Position numbers and translations under genes: made by a program
Shown here: in pieces, positions 11,378-23,057 of the stretch
Layout of the letters: the number at the start of each line of letters is the position of its first letter
How positions within the stretch are numbered: the first letter of the stretch is position 1
The notes under the pieces: generated by a model
Databases searched by the model: none
The model's input: only the letters and a program-made list of their open reading frames with translations
What the model was told of the DNA's origin: nothing
Origin: Thelephora terrestris
Lineage: Eukaryota; Basidiomycota; Agaricomycetes; Thelephorales; Thelephoraceae
Length of the DNA stretch: 64,000 nt
Direction: 5' to 3'
NCBI GenBank assembly: GCA_015956445.1
Contig: WIUZ02000011.1
Location: forward strand, 1,141,501 to 1,205,500

Positions 11378-14300
11378 ATGGCAGACTCTGCTTCTCGTCG
11401 TCAACCCCCGTCCCCCCTCGTCTTCTCCCCGGAATCCGTCCTCCCCCCAATCCCAATCAAACCCCCCTCCCTGCCCACACCTGGCTCCTCTCGTTCGGAC
11501 ACTGTGTCTATGCCCTTTGTCAAACGACATGTCACCCGTAGGCTCAAGAACGCCAAGCAGGAGTGCGACAAGGAGCTCCAGCGCGTTATCAACTTCATCA
11601 CCGCCTTCTTCGAGGAAAAACTGAGAGAAACTTCAGAGGTAGATCAACCCCAGGATGACCGTGATTTCCGTGGCAGAGCCCGCGATGTTTCCACTCGTCG
11701 TGGGTCTGACACCCTCAAGGAGCCCTTCACCTTCCAGCCTGCCGATCTCAGGAACGCATTGGCAATTTCCGATGCCGATCCTGACGCTAGCTCCGATGGT
11801 GGGTACGAGGCCGAGCTGGAATATCCTCGTTATGGTGTTTCTCGTCAACGTGTGTCCCCAGAGCAATCCTCTACAGTTCAGGATTCTCGTGAGCTAACTC
11901 ATTGGTCTCCGTCACCTGGTCCACCCACAGCGTCCACTTCATCAAGCCCTGCTTCACTGCGACGACAACAGACTCTGCCCAAGGACAAACAGACCCTAAG
12001 TGGCTCCCCCACCTCCGACACAACTAGCCCCAAGAAAGCTCCTCCCAACGTAAGCTCCCCTCCGATTTCCTGGTCAAACTCTGGGGGATCTGCCGTCTCT
12101 CGTCGACTATCAAGAAGCATCCACATACCCGTGAGGTCTGCAAGGTCCGGGCAGAGTTCAAGGTCCGCATCTCGGTCTCGATCCCCCCTTCCCAGACCTA
12201 CGCATGAGGAGCTCAAACACCGACGGTCTTCTCGCATCCTCATCGATGACCCGGTGGATCCGATCATGACTACCCTTTACGAGATCATTGGTGTTGCGAC
12301 AGACGTGATAGAGATGAGCGTCAATCATCTTATTGCGCAGCCGAAGATTTGCGAGCAGTTTGTTCAGCGTATCCAGAACATCGGTCGCGCTTGGGACGAA
12401 CACCCTGAATGGCATGGCAGGAGTTGGTATGTCCAAGTCCTTCTGTCCATCGCCTCTCTTAGTCGCGTCGTGGAATGGTGGGAGGCAGAGAGGCAGTTCT
12501 GGAATTTCGATGAGAAGAAGGAAGAGGAACAAGACGAGCCTCTCATATTCGTCATGAAACCAGCTTTCGAGTCTGGCGGCAAGGAAGGAGAATCATCCAC
12601 GACCGGTTCCAGCGATCTCTACAAACTCTCTGCAGATGAGGACAGCAAGTTGAAGATGACGAGACCTCCCAGTCTTGGTAAACGGCAAAGAGGCGATTCC
12701 ACCAAGGAGCTTACTGTCTCTTCGATGGCGACAACTCCCCAACGGCCTAGCTCGGTAGATAAGGAAGACAGTGGTCAGACACCCTCCAAGTATGTGGACA
12801 CCACGGAATCGGCGCGCGTGCTTGCCACGGAGAGACTGAGGTTACAGGCGGAAAAGGCCCAGAATCAGAATGTCGTAATGGAGCTGGACCTAGATGGAGA
12901 TTATATCCTGTGGATCAATTACGCCTGGGAGAATGTTATAGGGTGCGTTCATCCAATCCATGTTATAGATCAGCTTCGTTTCCCGGCGCTTTACTCCATT
13001 CTTCCTTGTTTTGCCATACTGTCATCGTCGCCTTTCTGATACTTTGTTGGTCACTTAGAACGGATCCTGAGGAACTGCAAGGAACCAGTATATCTCATTT
13101 GCTGTCTCCCTCTGATTGGAGCGTCTTCCGCGACGCCACACAACGATTGCAGGAAGACGATTCTCACACCATCGAAGTTCGGTTCAAGCTCCAGGTGGAG
13201 CCAGGCGACGATAGGGACCATCCCATCATACGCACTATGGAGGGGAAAGGCATGCTCATGATTGACCGGGATAGCGGCATCCCAGCACATACGATGTGGG
13301 TCATCAAACCCGCAGCCCTTTCTCCCACCGACTTTGTGGTCCCCCCTACCCATCTGGAAACCGGTGAAGTTGGCGACGAACCCCTCCCTACCCCTGCCTC
13401 CGGTTATGTTGACCAACAGCTAGGAGTTGAACCTGTAACGCCGTTCCCCCTAGCTCGCCCTATCAATCTCTCCCCAATTCTGTGCAGGATCTGCGAGTGT
13501 AATGTGCCCCAGTGGTTCTTCGAGAAACATAACGAGACGTGTGTGGAGGTCCATCGCCTCGAGGCTGAGGTATCGGATTGCAACGAGTCGGTAGCGGAGC
13601 TGAGGAACACGATACGCGACCTTCTCAGCTCGCTGGACAGATCTTCTTCCGCCCAGACCCCGGAGTATCGAGGCGTGCCCATCTTCACCCCACAGAGTTC
13701 ATCCGGATCTAGTTCGCCTCTACAGATGTTCAGGGGTCCGCTGAAGATGCAGAAAATGGGCGTGAAGAAGATGCAGCGGCAGCTTCTCGAGAAATTGGAC
13801 GATATCCTTCAAGTCGCTTTGGAGATCTCAATGCCTGCTTTGCGCGAAGAAGAAGGCAATGAGCCTATTGAGCGACAGCGTCTTCTTTCCCCGAGCTCGG
13901 ACCGTAAGATCAGCCATTTGAAGACGTGGTGCAAGCCGACGATAGAGGATGCTGCTTTGACGCAGTTGGCGGATGACGTGGAGAGAGTGATGAGGCAGAA
14001 GGTGGATAACGTTATTAGGATGCAGAATGTGATGAGGTACGAAGAGAAGGTCAGGCAAGAGTGGGAGGTCAAGATTGAGGAAGTCCTGAGTCAATATGAT
14101 GATTGTGAGGAAATGGACGAAGTGGATGAGGATGGAGAGGATGATGGGGAGGAGAGTGACGCAGCAGCTGAGGTAACTCTGGCCGAAACTCCCTCTGGAC
14201 CTCCTGTCACCACAGAGATCGAGACGAAGACCATGGCCGAGAAGAAAGACGAAGGCGATCACTCGAGCACGGCATCAGAGTACGACGAAAAACCCTTAGA

Positions 14301-17300
14301 TGGACCTACGGCCGACCCTACCCCGATAGGATCGTCATCTCCTGCTCTTTCAGCCGCAAGTCACAGATACGATCCCCATCGACCGGGTTGGTCTCAGATC
14401 CACGCCACGCGGCCATCTACCCCCTCCTCGGTATCCTCACCTTTGGCATTGGCAATTCCGATCACAGCTTCATTACACATCGATGACATCCCACCCTTGC
14501 ATGACATGGCTGAACCTGCAGCCGCATTGAGCAAGTCACCGCAGCAGTCCTTGATGCCCGGCTTGGGAGGGATGCATCCTAGCCCCGTCCTTTCACCTAT
14601 GCTGGTACCTCCGGACCCCCCAACGAAGAGATCGCATAGCAGGAGGCCGTCTACAATACAACCGATCGGTACTCCCACGACGGGCCCAGGTGGGCAGCCC
14701 CTTTCTCCCCGCCTCACTTCTTCGATGCCTCTTTCGAGGACCACCCCGACGTCAATCAAGGATTTCGAGATCATCAAACCCATCAGCAAGGGTGCATTCG
14801 GCTCCGTCTTTTTAGCGAGGAAGAAAGCAACAGGTGACTACTTTGCTATCAAGGTTCTCAAGAAGGCGGATATGATCGCGAAGAATCAAATCACGAACGT
14901 GAAGGCCGAGCGGATGATTCTCATGCAACAGGCCGAGTCTCCATTCGTGGCCAAGTTGTACTGGACGTTTCAGAGCAAGGAGAACCTTTATCTCGTGATG
15001 GAGTATCTCAACGGCGGTGACTGCGCAGCCTTGATCAAGAGTCTGGGGTCTTTGCCTGAGGAGTGGACCAAGAACTATATTGCGGAAGTCGTACTGGGCC
15101 TGGAGTACTTGCATGAAAAAGGTGTAGTTCATCGGTGAGTTCTGATTCATTAAGGGAGAAATTCGTGCATCTAGGCTCATGTTCACTCTTGTATGCAGTG
15201 ACTTGAAGCCAGATAACCTTCTCATCGATCAGCATGGACACCTCAAGCTCACGGACTTTGGTCTGAGCCGAATCGGACTTTTGGGCCGGCAGACGCGCGA
15301 GGGTGATCTACTGGCCGAACGCGGGCTTCGCCACCGGACTCGGTATAGCCCCCATTCGCGACCGCCATCCATCGACGCAGCGTATATGACTCATACGCCC
15401 CATGTCGCGGAGGCAGGAAGTTCGTATTTCAACCCCCGTCCATCAGCAATGCAGAGGATGGGCTCATCGCCTTACGTGGCTTCCGTAGATGACATCTCTG
15501 AGTCGAGCGGATCTGAGTCTGTATCTGGTTTATTCTCCCGCCGTGGCGGAGCTGTGACCGTGGGCCCCCATACAAGTAATTATCGCTCGAACGACAGCCC
15601 ACAGCAGAGCTTCGCCTCGGAATTGACGAATGAGCTCAGGCAACATGCCAGTTCGCAAGCTTCAAACACGAACACCCCCTCGTTACCTTTTGGAACCCCA
15701 CCAACGGAGAAGGGTTTCGTCGGGACGCCCGATTATCTCGCCCCCGAGACGATATTGGGTTTGAGGGGCGACGACGCGGCTGTTGATTGGGTGTGTTTAC
15801 CTATTCTTTCCTGTGCTCGTTGTACCATTTGCTAATCCAGGAGTGATATCAGTGGGCCCTGGGCGTCATCACCTATGAGTTCCTTTACGGTATCCCTCCT
15901 TTCCACGCTGATACTCCAGAAAAACTGTTCGAAAACATCCTTTCGGGACACATCGAGTGGCATGAAGACTTCCTTGAGGTTTCTCCCGAGGCACGCGACT
16001 TCATGGAACGTCTGATGATGTTAGACCCTGCTCGACGACTTGGAGCCAACGGCGCTCACGAGGTCAAGGAACATCCATTCTTCAGCGACATCAAATGGGA
16101 AATGGTTACTACTTCCGAGGCTGCATTCATCCCCCAAGTCACCGACGCCGAATCTACGGATTACTTCGACCCGCGCGGAGCTGTTTTGCAGACTTTCAAC
16201 GACGAAGAACCTCTCTCATTGTTGTCTGGAGCAATCCATAAGGCGGATACTAATACTACGCCGCCCACTTCTATTCTGGACGCTCCTATCTCAGCTTCTG
16301 CTACGGTTCCTGTTCCTCTCACGCAGAACAAGGATGTTGTTTCCTCTCCTGCCGACGACTTTGGAGCGTTCAGCTTCAAGAACCTACCCGTTTTGAAGCA
16401 GGCCAACGACGAGGTTATCAGGAAGTTCAAGACGGATCAGATGGCCCCGCCCACACACGAGTCTGGCGCTCAAAACCGAAGACGAAGCCTCTCGCAACGG
16501 ATGAAGAAGGCCCCGGGAAATGTCATTACGAGTAACATCGATACTTCCAAGGGGTCTCCAACAAATCCTCCCTCTCCTGCTACTTCCACCTCTTCTATTG
16601 CTTCTTCGCCATCAAGGACGAATTCTGCGCCTGGAAATGGGAATCATGCTCGCAAGCCATCCGAGATTGGGACTGTCGAGCGGTTCAAACTGAGCCACAT
16701 GGATGGGGACCTACATCGGAGGAACTCGATGCCCAGTCGGTTGCGAACTGCATCTGTTTCTACCAGTGGAGACGATTCTTTGCCGGGGTCCTATCCCGCA
16801 TCCGTTGCGACCTCGTCGTTCCAAGAAGCCAACACGCCTCCTTCCTCAGTTGCATCGATCGATTTGAAGCGAGGGCCGGACCCTAACGACAGAGCAGTTA
16901 CGTGTCTTCTCGCGGAGGACAACCCGATCACGGCCAAAATCATAGAGACTTTGCTGAGTCGCCTTGGGTGTAGAGTTGTGGTTGTGGCGGACGGATCTGA
17001 GGCGATCAGTGTTGCGATGGGGGATATCAGTGAGTCATTGCTTTTCAGGGTTTACTTGGAGATTTTGGCTGAATTTCTTTCCTTTAGAATTCGATTGCAT
17101 CCTCATGGATTTGCATATGCCCATTGTTGACGGCGAAGGTGCTGCGAAATACATCAAAAGCACTAATAACAAGAACGCGACCACTCCAATCCTTGCCGTT
17201 AGTGCCTACAGCGGGTCTGAGATGGAGGCTAGCAACCTGTTCGCTGCCTCTTTGTCGAAACCGTTGCAAAAGGCTGATCTTGTCGCTGCGATGCGCCAAC

Positions 17301-17356
17301 TTGGATTCAAAACTACCCACGCTCACGAACGTGCCGCGAAAAAGGTCGTTCGGTAA
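11378..17356 (+). CDS. RIM15: RIM15-type PAS / zinc-finger / AGC kinase / receiver protein
   Basis: Five exons, 11378-12942, 13059-15134, 15199-15790, 15853-17029 and 17088-17356, give 1,892 residues. In yeasts Rim15 (S. pombe Cek1/Ppk18) links nutrient signalling to quiescence via the Igo/ENSA-PP2A branch. Order of domains: a conserved helical N-terminus, a Ser/Pro-rich linker, a PAS domain (about 475-650), a small zinc finger ([20 protein letters not shown], about 663-682), a coiled segment, then an AGC kinase from about 1090. The kinase has [21 protein letters not shown] and LTDFGLSR. About 155 residues are inserted before GTPDYLAPE. The C-terminal receiver domain starts at LLAEDNPI (about 1760), with phospho-acceptor Asp near 1811 in ILMDLHMP and the conserved Lys in SLSKPL. 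All catalytic motifs are present. Confidence 0.95.
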
Positions 17357-18078
17357 TTTTTATTATTTTCCCTCCTTCCATCAACTTCGATTTTTTCTCC
17401 ATGTACACGTTCACATTCCGAATGTATTTCCTACTTCCCGTTCTGTGGTCACCCTTTCCATCCATGTACCATTTTCATGTCGGTAATATGTTCTTTCAAA
17501 CTTGCGCCCACTTCACCCACCCCCCCCTCCCACTAACACTCGTTTTATTCGGTTTCTTTTCCGGTTTCAACCCATTTCCCTGACCCATCGTTGGCCCGCC
17601 ACCTCCGCGGCGCTCTTACCGACATCTTTTCTCATATAACACCAACAGGCACCCCCGCCCCCCACGTCAAATACTGCATGCATATCGTTCGCACCTCTTC
17701 CGCGCACTCTTTGCCCCTCACAATCACATATTGTTATCTCTTTTGCCCCCTATCGTGCAATCTCTCTGTTTAGTTCCGACTTTGTATATCACTCAATTGT
17801 CGTTAACGCTGTGCATCTGATACGTGATATTGCATCTCCTCGCGATTTGTGGGCTTTCTCAGAGTTTGCGTCTGATCTTTATCAAACTGCACAAAAACCT
17901 CCCGCGGCGTTCATCTCCGATGAATTGTCTGATAAGTACAGTGGAGTATGCCGCAACAACTGATTTATTGCTTTGGCTTGGCCTACTTAATTACTGGATC
18001 CAGGACTACAATGGTAGCTGATGTACATACACGCAACAAGACGACCGGTCTGTTCCGTTGATCTTCAAACTGCGATTA
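17357..18078. other. RIM15 3' region, no gene seen
   Basis: About 720 bp of T/C-rich sequence that probably holds the RIM15 3' untranslated region. Short open frames here are not conserved-looking. No RNA gene was recognised. Confidence 0.5.
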
Positions 18079-18350
18079 CAGCGAGTTGCAAAACGATAGA
18101 CGTGTTTTTGAAAAAACAGGACTGTTTTTTTTTGTTTACACTGTGACATACAAACAAAGATATTTGAATTGAAAATCCGTCGGGGATCAAAATCGGGTGT
18201 CGATGTATGGTGCCGTGGGACGGCAAACCACGGAGAGCGTTCAGTTCAGTGGGCCTCGGGGTCAGAAACCTTTGTTTATGTGTCACGGTGTAAACAAAAA
18301 AAAACTATCCTGTTTTCCCAAAAACACGTCTATCGTTTTGCAACTCGCTG
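18079..18350. mobile_element. 272-bp MITE with about 85-bp terminal inverted repeats and TA flanks
   Basis: The left arm begins CAGCGAGTTGCAAAACGATA at 18079. The right arm, ending at 18350, is its reverse complement with only a few mismatches over about 84 bp. Both arms include a T-run next to GTTTACAC and then TGTGACA. A TA dinucleotide flanks each end (18077-18078 and 18351-18352), which suits a Tc1/mariner-type target-site duplication. The 100-bp centre holds no open frame for a transposase, so it is non-autonomous. It lies 33 bp past the stop codon of the BRCT gene, within the shared 3' region with RIM15. Confidence 0.85.
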
Positions 18351-18382
18351 TACAATCTAGCTTATTCTTGCGCTCTGACTCG

Positions 18383-19387
18383 TCACGAAGATGGTGGTAA
18401 AGGCCTCTCATAGGTCCCTCCTCCGAGCATCGCTGCAACAGAGTTCATCGTGTGGTTTACGACTACTGTGTAGTGCCGTTCGGGCAACCTCTTTCCGACG
18501 TTGATGCTGTCGACGACCCATTCGGGTTTCACAACGTGAACTTTGGTCCTCGCATTCTTGGTTAAATGCTTGTGGGTCTTTGAACCGCTGAGGCCTTGCG
18601 ATGTCAGGATGTGCGTTGCGTTGGATGGCGTCAGTCTGGGTTGTGTAAGAGATTGTATTTGTGGATTGGCTGGGTGATGGAAGATACGAACAGTACTTGA
18701 CCGCCAGCGAGAGTGACGGTGCGTTTCATTTCGATGTCGGTCGTGTCACACAGGTAACCGTTTATGTACACGCGCACGCCTGCCATGACAAGTTTCTTTG
18801 TCTTTGGAGGCTCGTCCACCTTAGTCGCGGTTGAACTTGAGGGTGGGCTTGTTGCTGATGATGTTGACGTTGATGAAGTAGAGCTTGGCTGAGGTTGCAT
18901 CTTTGCTGAGGTTGATGCTGAGGTTGAGGGTGCCGGTCTCTCCTCTTGGTTCTTAAGTTTCTCGCGTCGATGATTAAGATACACCGTTCTGTTTCCCGCA
19001 GACTCAGCCCTCTGATGTCCCGTTGCGGTGGACTCAACATGCTCTGCTTACACACAGAAACGGTTAAACGGCGCGTTGGAAATCGCGATGTGACCTACCA
19101 GCTCTGAATCTACTCGTCGGGTGCGTGATTGGATTGTTCTCATCCTTCAAAGTCGACAACAAGAACTTGTTGAGCGCAGTATTTGAGGGTCTACGTGTAG
19201 AATTAGGCGATAAACGTAATTATGTTAGTCGATGAGGATCGGGACGCGACGCGACAGACCTCTTCCCATTGCGTGGTGCTGTGGGTGCTTGGTAGGGATT
19301 ATATCTTGAAGCACTCTTCTTCGTGTCTTTCTGCTTGAGACTTGAGGAAGTCTTGACGACTGGAAAATACCTTTCGAGGCTCGCCAT
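18383..19387 (-). CDS. Small BRCT-domain protein with PIP-like N-terminus
   Basis: Four exons (minus): 19387-19260, 19190-19099, 19046-18692 and 18635-18383, in phase, 275 residues. The C-terminal half is one BRCT domain: RVYINGYLCDTTDIEMKR, TLAGGQVLLTPSNATHILTS, then VHVVKPEWVVDSI with the conserved Trp. It is followed by RLPERHYTVVV. The central linker is Ser/Thr-rich and disordered. The protein begins MASLERYF, which resembles a PCNA-interacting motif (L at 4, Y at 7, F at 8) without the usual first Gln. The BRCT resembles that of REV1, but no polymerase domain follows. BRCT domains bind phosphoproteins or DNA ends in damage responses, so a genome-maintenance role is an inference. Confidence 0.78.
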
Positions 19388-19520
19388 CGAGAAGATACTG
19401 TAACTTATGTACAGGAAACAAAACGCAAAGTAGGATGTGGATCAGTTGTTGGCTGGGTTTGTGATCTCCCTCGTCGGAGTTTGAAAAGCGTGATGGTTCA
19501 AGGTTCAATCAAGACTTACG

Positions 19521-19552
19521 TCACGTGAAATTAATATCGCGTTTCACGTGAC
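19521..19552. promoter_or_regulatory. Paired CACGTG palindromes upstream of the BRCT gene
   Basis: TCACGTGAAA at about 19521 and TTTCACGTGA at about 19542 are perfect inverted 10-mers separated by 11 bp of A/T-rich sequence. Each contains CACGTG, the core recognised by fungal bHLH factors such as Cbf1 or SREBP-like proteins. The site lies roughly 135 bp upstream of the BRCT gene start. Factor identity is inference. Confidence 0.5.
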
Positions 19553-20037
19553 CGTGTACAGTTAAAACTGGTGGGCGTCTCGGGAGGCCTCCATCAGATT
19601 TTGCATTGCTCACGAGTTCAGTTCTTCACCGATAATACGATAACAAGTCTAGTGATCGGTGGCCGTCCCGGTGCTCAGCGCTCAGTATGGCGTGAATGTG
19701 GTGGCATAAGAGGAGTCCAACAAAGAGATCTAGCTAGTTGTGGGGGGTCAGGTGAAACACCCCACAAGAGCAGGCTGCGTTAGAGACAGGTTCGCCTTTC
19801 GAATCCGACAGTCACTGGCATCGGACTCGCTGCGTGACTCTGATCTTGCCGTCATTGGATGCCCCCGCTGAGTTAAGAAGTCGAATCAAATTGGTATAGT
19901 GTCATCAATGCCGGTGGTCACGAAAGGAGTCAAGACTTTAATTGGGAAGGAGGCGATAGTGGTTACAAGGGGGGGAAAGGGGGCGCGGATAGTTTCCACA
20001 CAGCCCTCTGATGCAAGAACAATGTTAGCTAGCTGGT
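19553..20037. other. Intergenic, nothing recognised
   Basis: About 485 bp between the palindrome and the orphan frame. Short open frames are present but none looks coding. Confidence 0.4.
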
Positions 20038-20460
20038 TCAAAATGCGAGGGCGAAAGGCGTACAGTCACGGTAGGTATTGGCATTGGGACGGACGCGCAA
20101 GATAGCGTGCAAGTGCCTTTTGTTGCGTTTGTTCCAAACATCAAACAGTACTTCTGCACGGAAGAAACGAGTGGCATAGGTGGAAAGGCTTGCCGATGGT
20201 ACCAGTAGCCACTTATTTAAGCCAACTTGGTCAAAGTGAATCGGTTCTTTCAACTAAACAAAAGTTGGTTGTCGCTTGATCCAATGATTTGGAATCGTAA
20301 TCTCGCTCACCAGCCAAAAGTCTGAGTTGTCCAGCTCGTTTGGGCAAATGCTTCTCAGAATGTCTTCGACCCGGGTCGTTTCATTGACGTGGTGGTGAAA
20401 TACTTCGTACTTCCCGAGACCCAAGATCGTGTAGTTGATGGAGACATTGTACAGTGCCAT
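20038..20460 (-). pseudogene. Orphan gene interrupted by one in-frame TAG
   Basis: An ATG at 20460 opens a frame (MALYNVSINYTILGLGKYEV) that reaches a TAG at 20254-20256 after 68 residues. The same frame then continues at once as LKEPIHFDQVGLNKWLLVPS to a stop at 20038. Both halves have a similar, protein-like composition, and no GT-AG intron removes the stop in phase. One C-to-T change (CAG to TAG) would explain it. I recognise no family. Alternatives are a 68-residue protein, stop readthrough or a sequence error. Confidence covers the shared frame, not a function. Confidence 0.45.
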
Positions 20461-20734
20461 GGTCCTTATCGGCTTTTCTGTGAGGAACGTCCTTTATCAG
20501 GCGGGAAAAGCGCTCGTGAGTGATGAGCGTTCCCAAAGGGGTGAGTAGTCGCTCTCATGGTATGTCATGGCTTGATTCAGGAATCTGAGACTCATCGGTG
20601 AACGCCGCAGGGATCAGGGACCGGGGTGCGGAAAATGAGAGCGGACCGGCGATCGCGGATCGCACTGCGTCCGAACTTGTTTCTCCGCACCGGTGAGAGG
20701 GACTCGGTTCCAGTTCAAAAAATACCGACAGAGG

Positions 20735-22806
20735 ATGTTCGCCGCTCTCCGTTCAACCCCATCACATCCACCTTCCTCTTTTCGACGTTTCTTCGCTCTG
20801 TTCCACCCGCGCGCCATGTCCGCTAGGTCCTACAGCGAAGCGGTCGACGCCCTCAATTCTCTTCAGAGCAATGCTGCCGTTCTCGAGGCTTTACGCGCGT
20901 CCGGCGGAAAGAACAGTAGCCTCGCTCTCCCGGAGATGCTCGAGTACCTGCACAGAATCGGTTATAGCGTGAGTCCCGGCTTTTTATTGGGTCGCATATA
21001 GCGGTGATTTGCGATTCCCAGGCAAGTGATCTCAACAAGCTCAACGTTATACATATAACTGGCACAAAAGGAAAGGGCTCAACGTCTGCCTTCACGGATT
21101 CTATTCTGCGTCAAACAAAGCCAGAGTGGAAAGTCGGTGAGGAAATACCGTACCTTCGACCCATCACGTCCTCAAGGCGCTATGTCGCGTCGATCAGGGC
21201 TCTACACTTCACCTCATCTCGTCGCTGTCCGAGAACGTATCAGGATCAACTCCGTACCTTTGTCTGAAGAACAGTTTTCTTCGTTCTTTTTCGAGGTATG
21301 GGACAGATTAGACAAGAACCAGGAGGTATGCACCGAAGGGACCTCTTTCTTCTTTCTCCCTGACTCATTCAAGCCTCAGCGAACTTTGGAATCCACCCCA
21401 CTTAGACCAGCGTACTTTCGGATGATGACGCTCGTTGCGTTTCACGCCTTCTTGTCGTTAGGTGTCTGTGCGCACTACGTTCTGATCACGGATATCCGTT
21501 GACCTTTCCAACAGGTTGACGCCACCGTTCTCGAAGTTGGTGTCGGAGGTAAATACGATAGCACAAACATAGTGCCCAAGCCAGTGGTCACTGGAATCAC
21601 CGCCTTGGGTCTTGATCACGTTTCTGTACTGGGAAAAACAATAGGGGAGATTGCATGGCAAAAAGCTGGTATTTACAAGGTAAGTCTGGTACTTCTGGTG
21701 ACCGCCCCGGCACTTAACCCTGTGTGATAGGAGGGAGTACCTGCCTTTACCGTCGAGCAACCGGAGGAAGGTATGACTGTCCTGGAACAGGTGGCTGGAG
21801 AGAAAGTATGGTCTAACCTTCTAATCGAGTGGCTATTCTCATCTATCCTCCTGCAAGGCTTCGAGCTTCTCTGTGGTGAAACGGATACCCGAAATAGACA
21901 ACATATGTCTAGGTGGGGATAATCTGCGCAGCATTCTTGGCCGCTTCCACTGATTTGGATCTTCAGGGATCCCCGGGTCTCATCAATACCAAAATGCCGC
22001 ACTCGCCGCGGAACTCTCCCGGATATTCCTAAAGTCTATAGCCAACCTTGACTTCGATGAACCACTGCCGGAGCCTTTTAGACAGGGTTTGGCTAACACT
22101 CGTTGGCCAGGGCGATGCCAAACTGTTCAGGATCCGGTCTACTCTCGGACCACGTGGTTTTTGGATGGAGCTCATACGCACGAGAGTCTCGAGTACACCG
22201 TGAAGTGGTTCGTTACCCCGGCAGCGGCGTTGAGAGAAAAGTGAGTCAACCCTATCCGCCAAAGTAGCGCGAACGAAGGACTAAGCGGCGGGAATGTAGG
22301 AGAGGGAAGAGGGTTCTAATATTTAATTGCACGGGGGGCCGTTCGGGAGCGATTCTCCTCCAAAGCCTGCTCAGGGACACGGGCGCCCAACTCGAGTCTC
22401 ACAAGAGCTCGGAGCCATTGAGCACGTTCTTTGATACCGTCATCTTTTGCACGAACGTCACTTATGCGGACGGCCACTTCAAAGGAGGTGAGTCTCTGGA
22501 ATTTCCATCTCCGGAAAGGGCTCTGATCATACTTTCCGTGGGGTAGATCTCACTTCACTCCAACTTGACACGGCAAACGCAGACCCCCTCGAAATCCAAA
22601 CCCAACTGGCTGATGCTTGGTCGTCACTGATACCAGACTTCCCCAAGAAAGATATACACATCTTACCTTCCATTGAACACGCGATTAGAGTAGTAAGGGG
22701 GATAGAATCCGGAGGGAACGAAGTAGTAGACGTCCTTGCCACTGGGAGTTTGCTTCTAGTAGGTGGTGTCATCGAAGTTGCGGGACTTGCGGACGTCGCC
22801 CTATAA
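20735..22806 (+). CDS. MET7: Folylpolyglutamate synthase
   Basis: Ten exons: 20735-20968, 21022-21136, 21198-21325, 21380-21463, 21515-21679, 21731-21805, 21858-21912, 21967-22240, 22300-22487 and 22547-22806. They join to 525 residues. The enzyme adds glutamates to tetrahydrofolate, retaining folates in cytosol and mitochondria. Diagnostic motifs: HITGTKGKGSTSAF (P-loop, about residues 87-100), GLYTSPHLVAVRERI, DATVLEVGVGG, LGLDHVSVLG, FLDGAHTHES, IFNCTGGRSG and the ending VLATGSLLLVGGVIEVA. Two in-frame ATGs exist. The first (20735) adds 27 Arg/Ser/Phe-rich, acid-free residues typical of a mitochondrial signal; the second (20816) would give a cytosolic form. One donor is GTCTGT. Confidence 0.95.
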
Positions 22807-23057
22807 AAGAACTTAGGAAGTTGTGGTACCTCATCTCCCTCTTATTGCGAGTTTGGGTTATTTAGATGGGCAGTATACCCCTTGTCTTTTACCGGGTACC
22901 CCTCAGTACACCCTAATCACAGAACCAGACCCACAATGGATGGCAGTTCTCTCCGATGCTTTTCTCTTCGTAAATGCATAATATCCCAAAGATTCTACGT
23001 AGTTCAGACTCTAAGCTAGTCCGACAAACCATCAACACACAAGGACGCTTCACACTC

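Noticed and set aside
20254-20256. TAG as a programmed readthrough or recoded codon
   Set aside because: No supporting downstream context could be shown; a nonsense mutation or sequence error is simpler.
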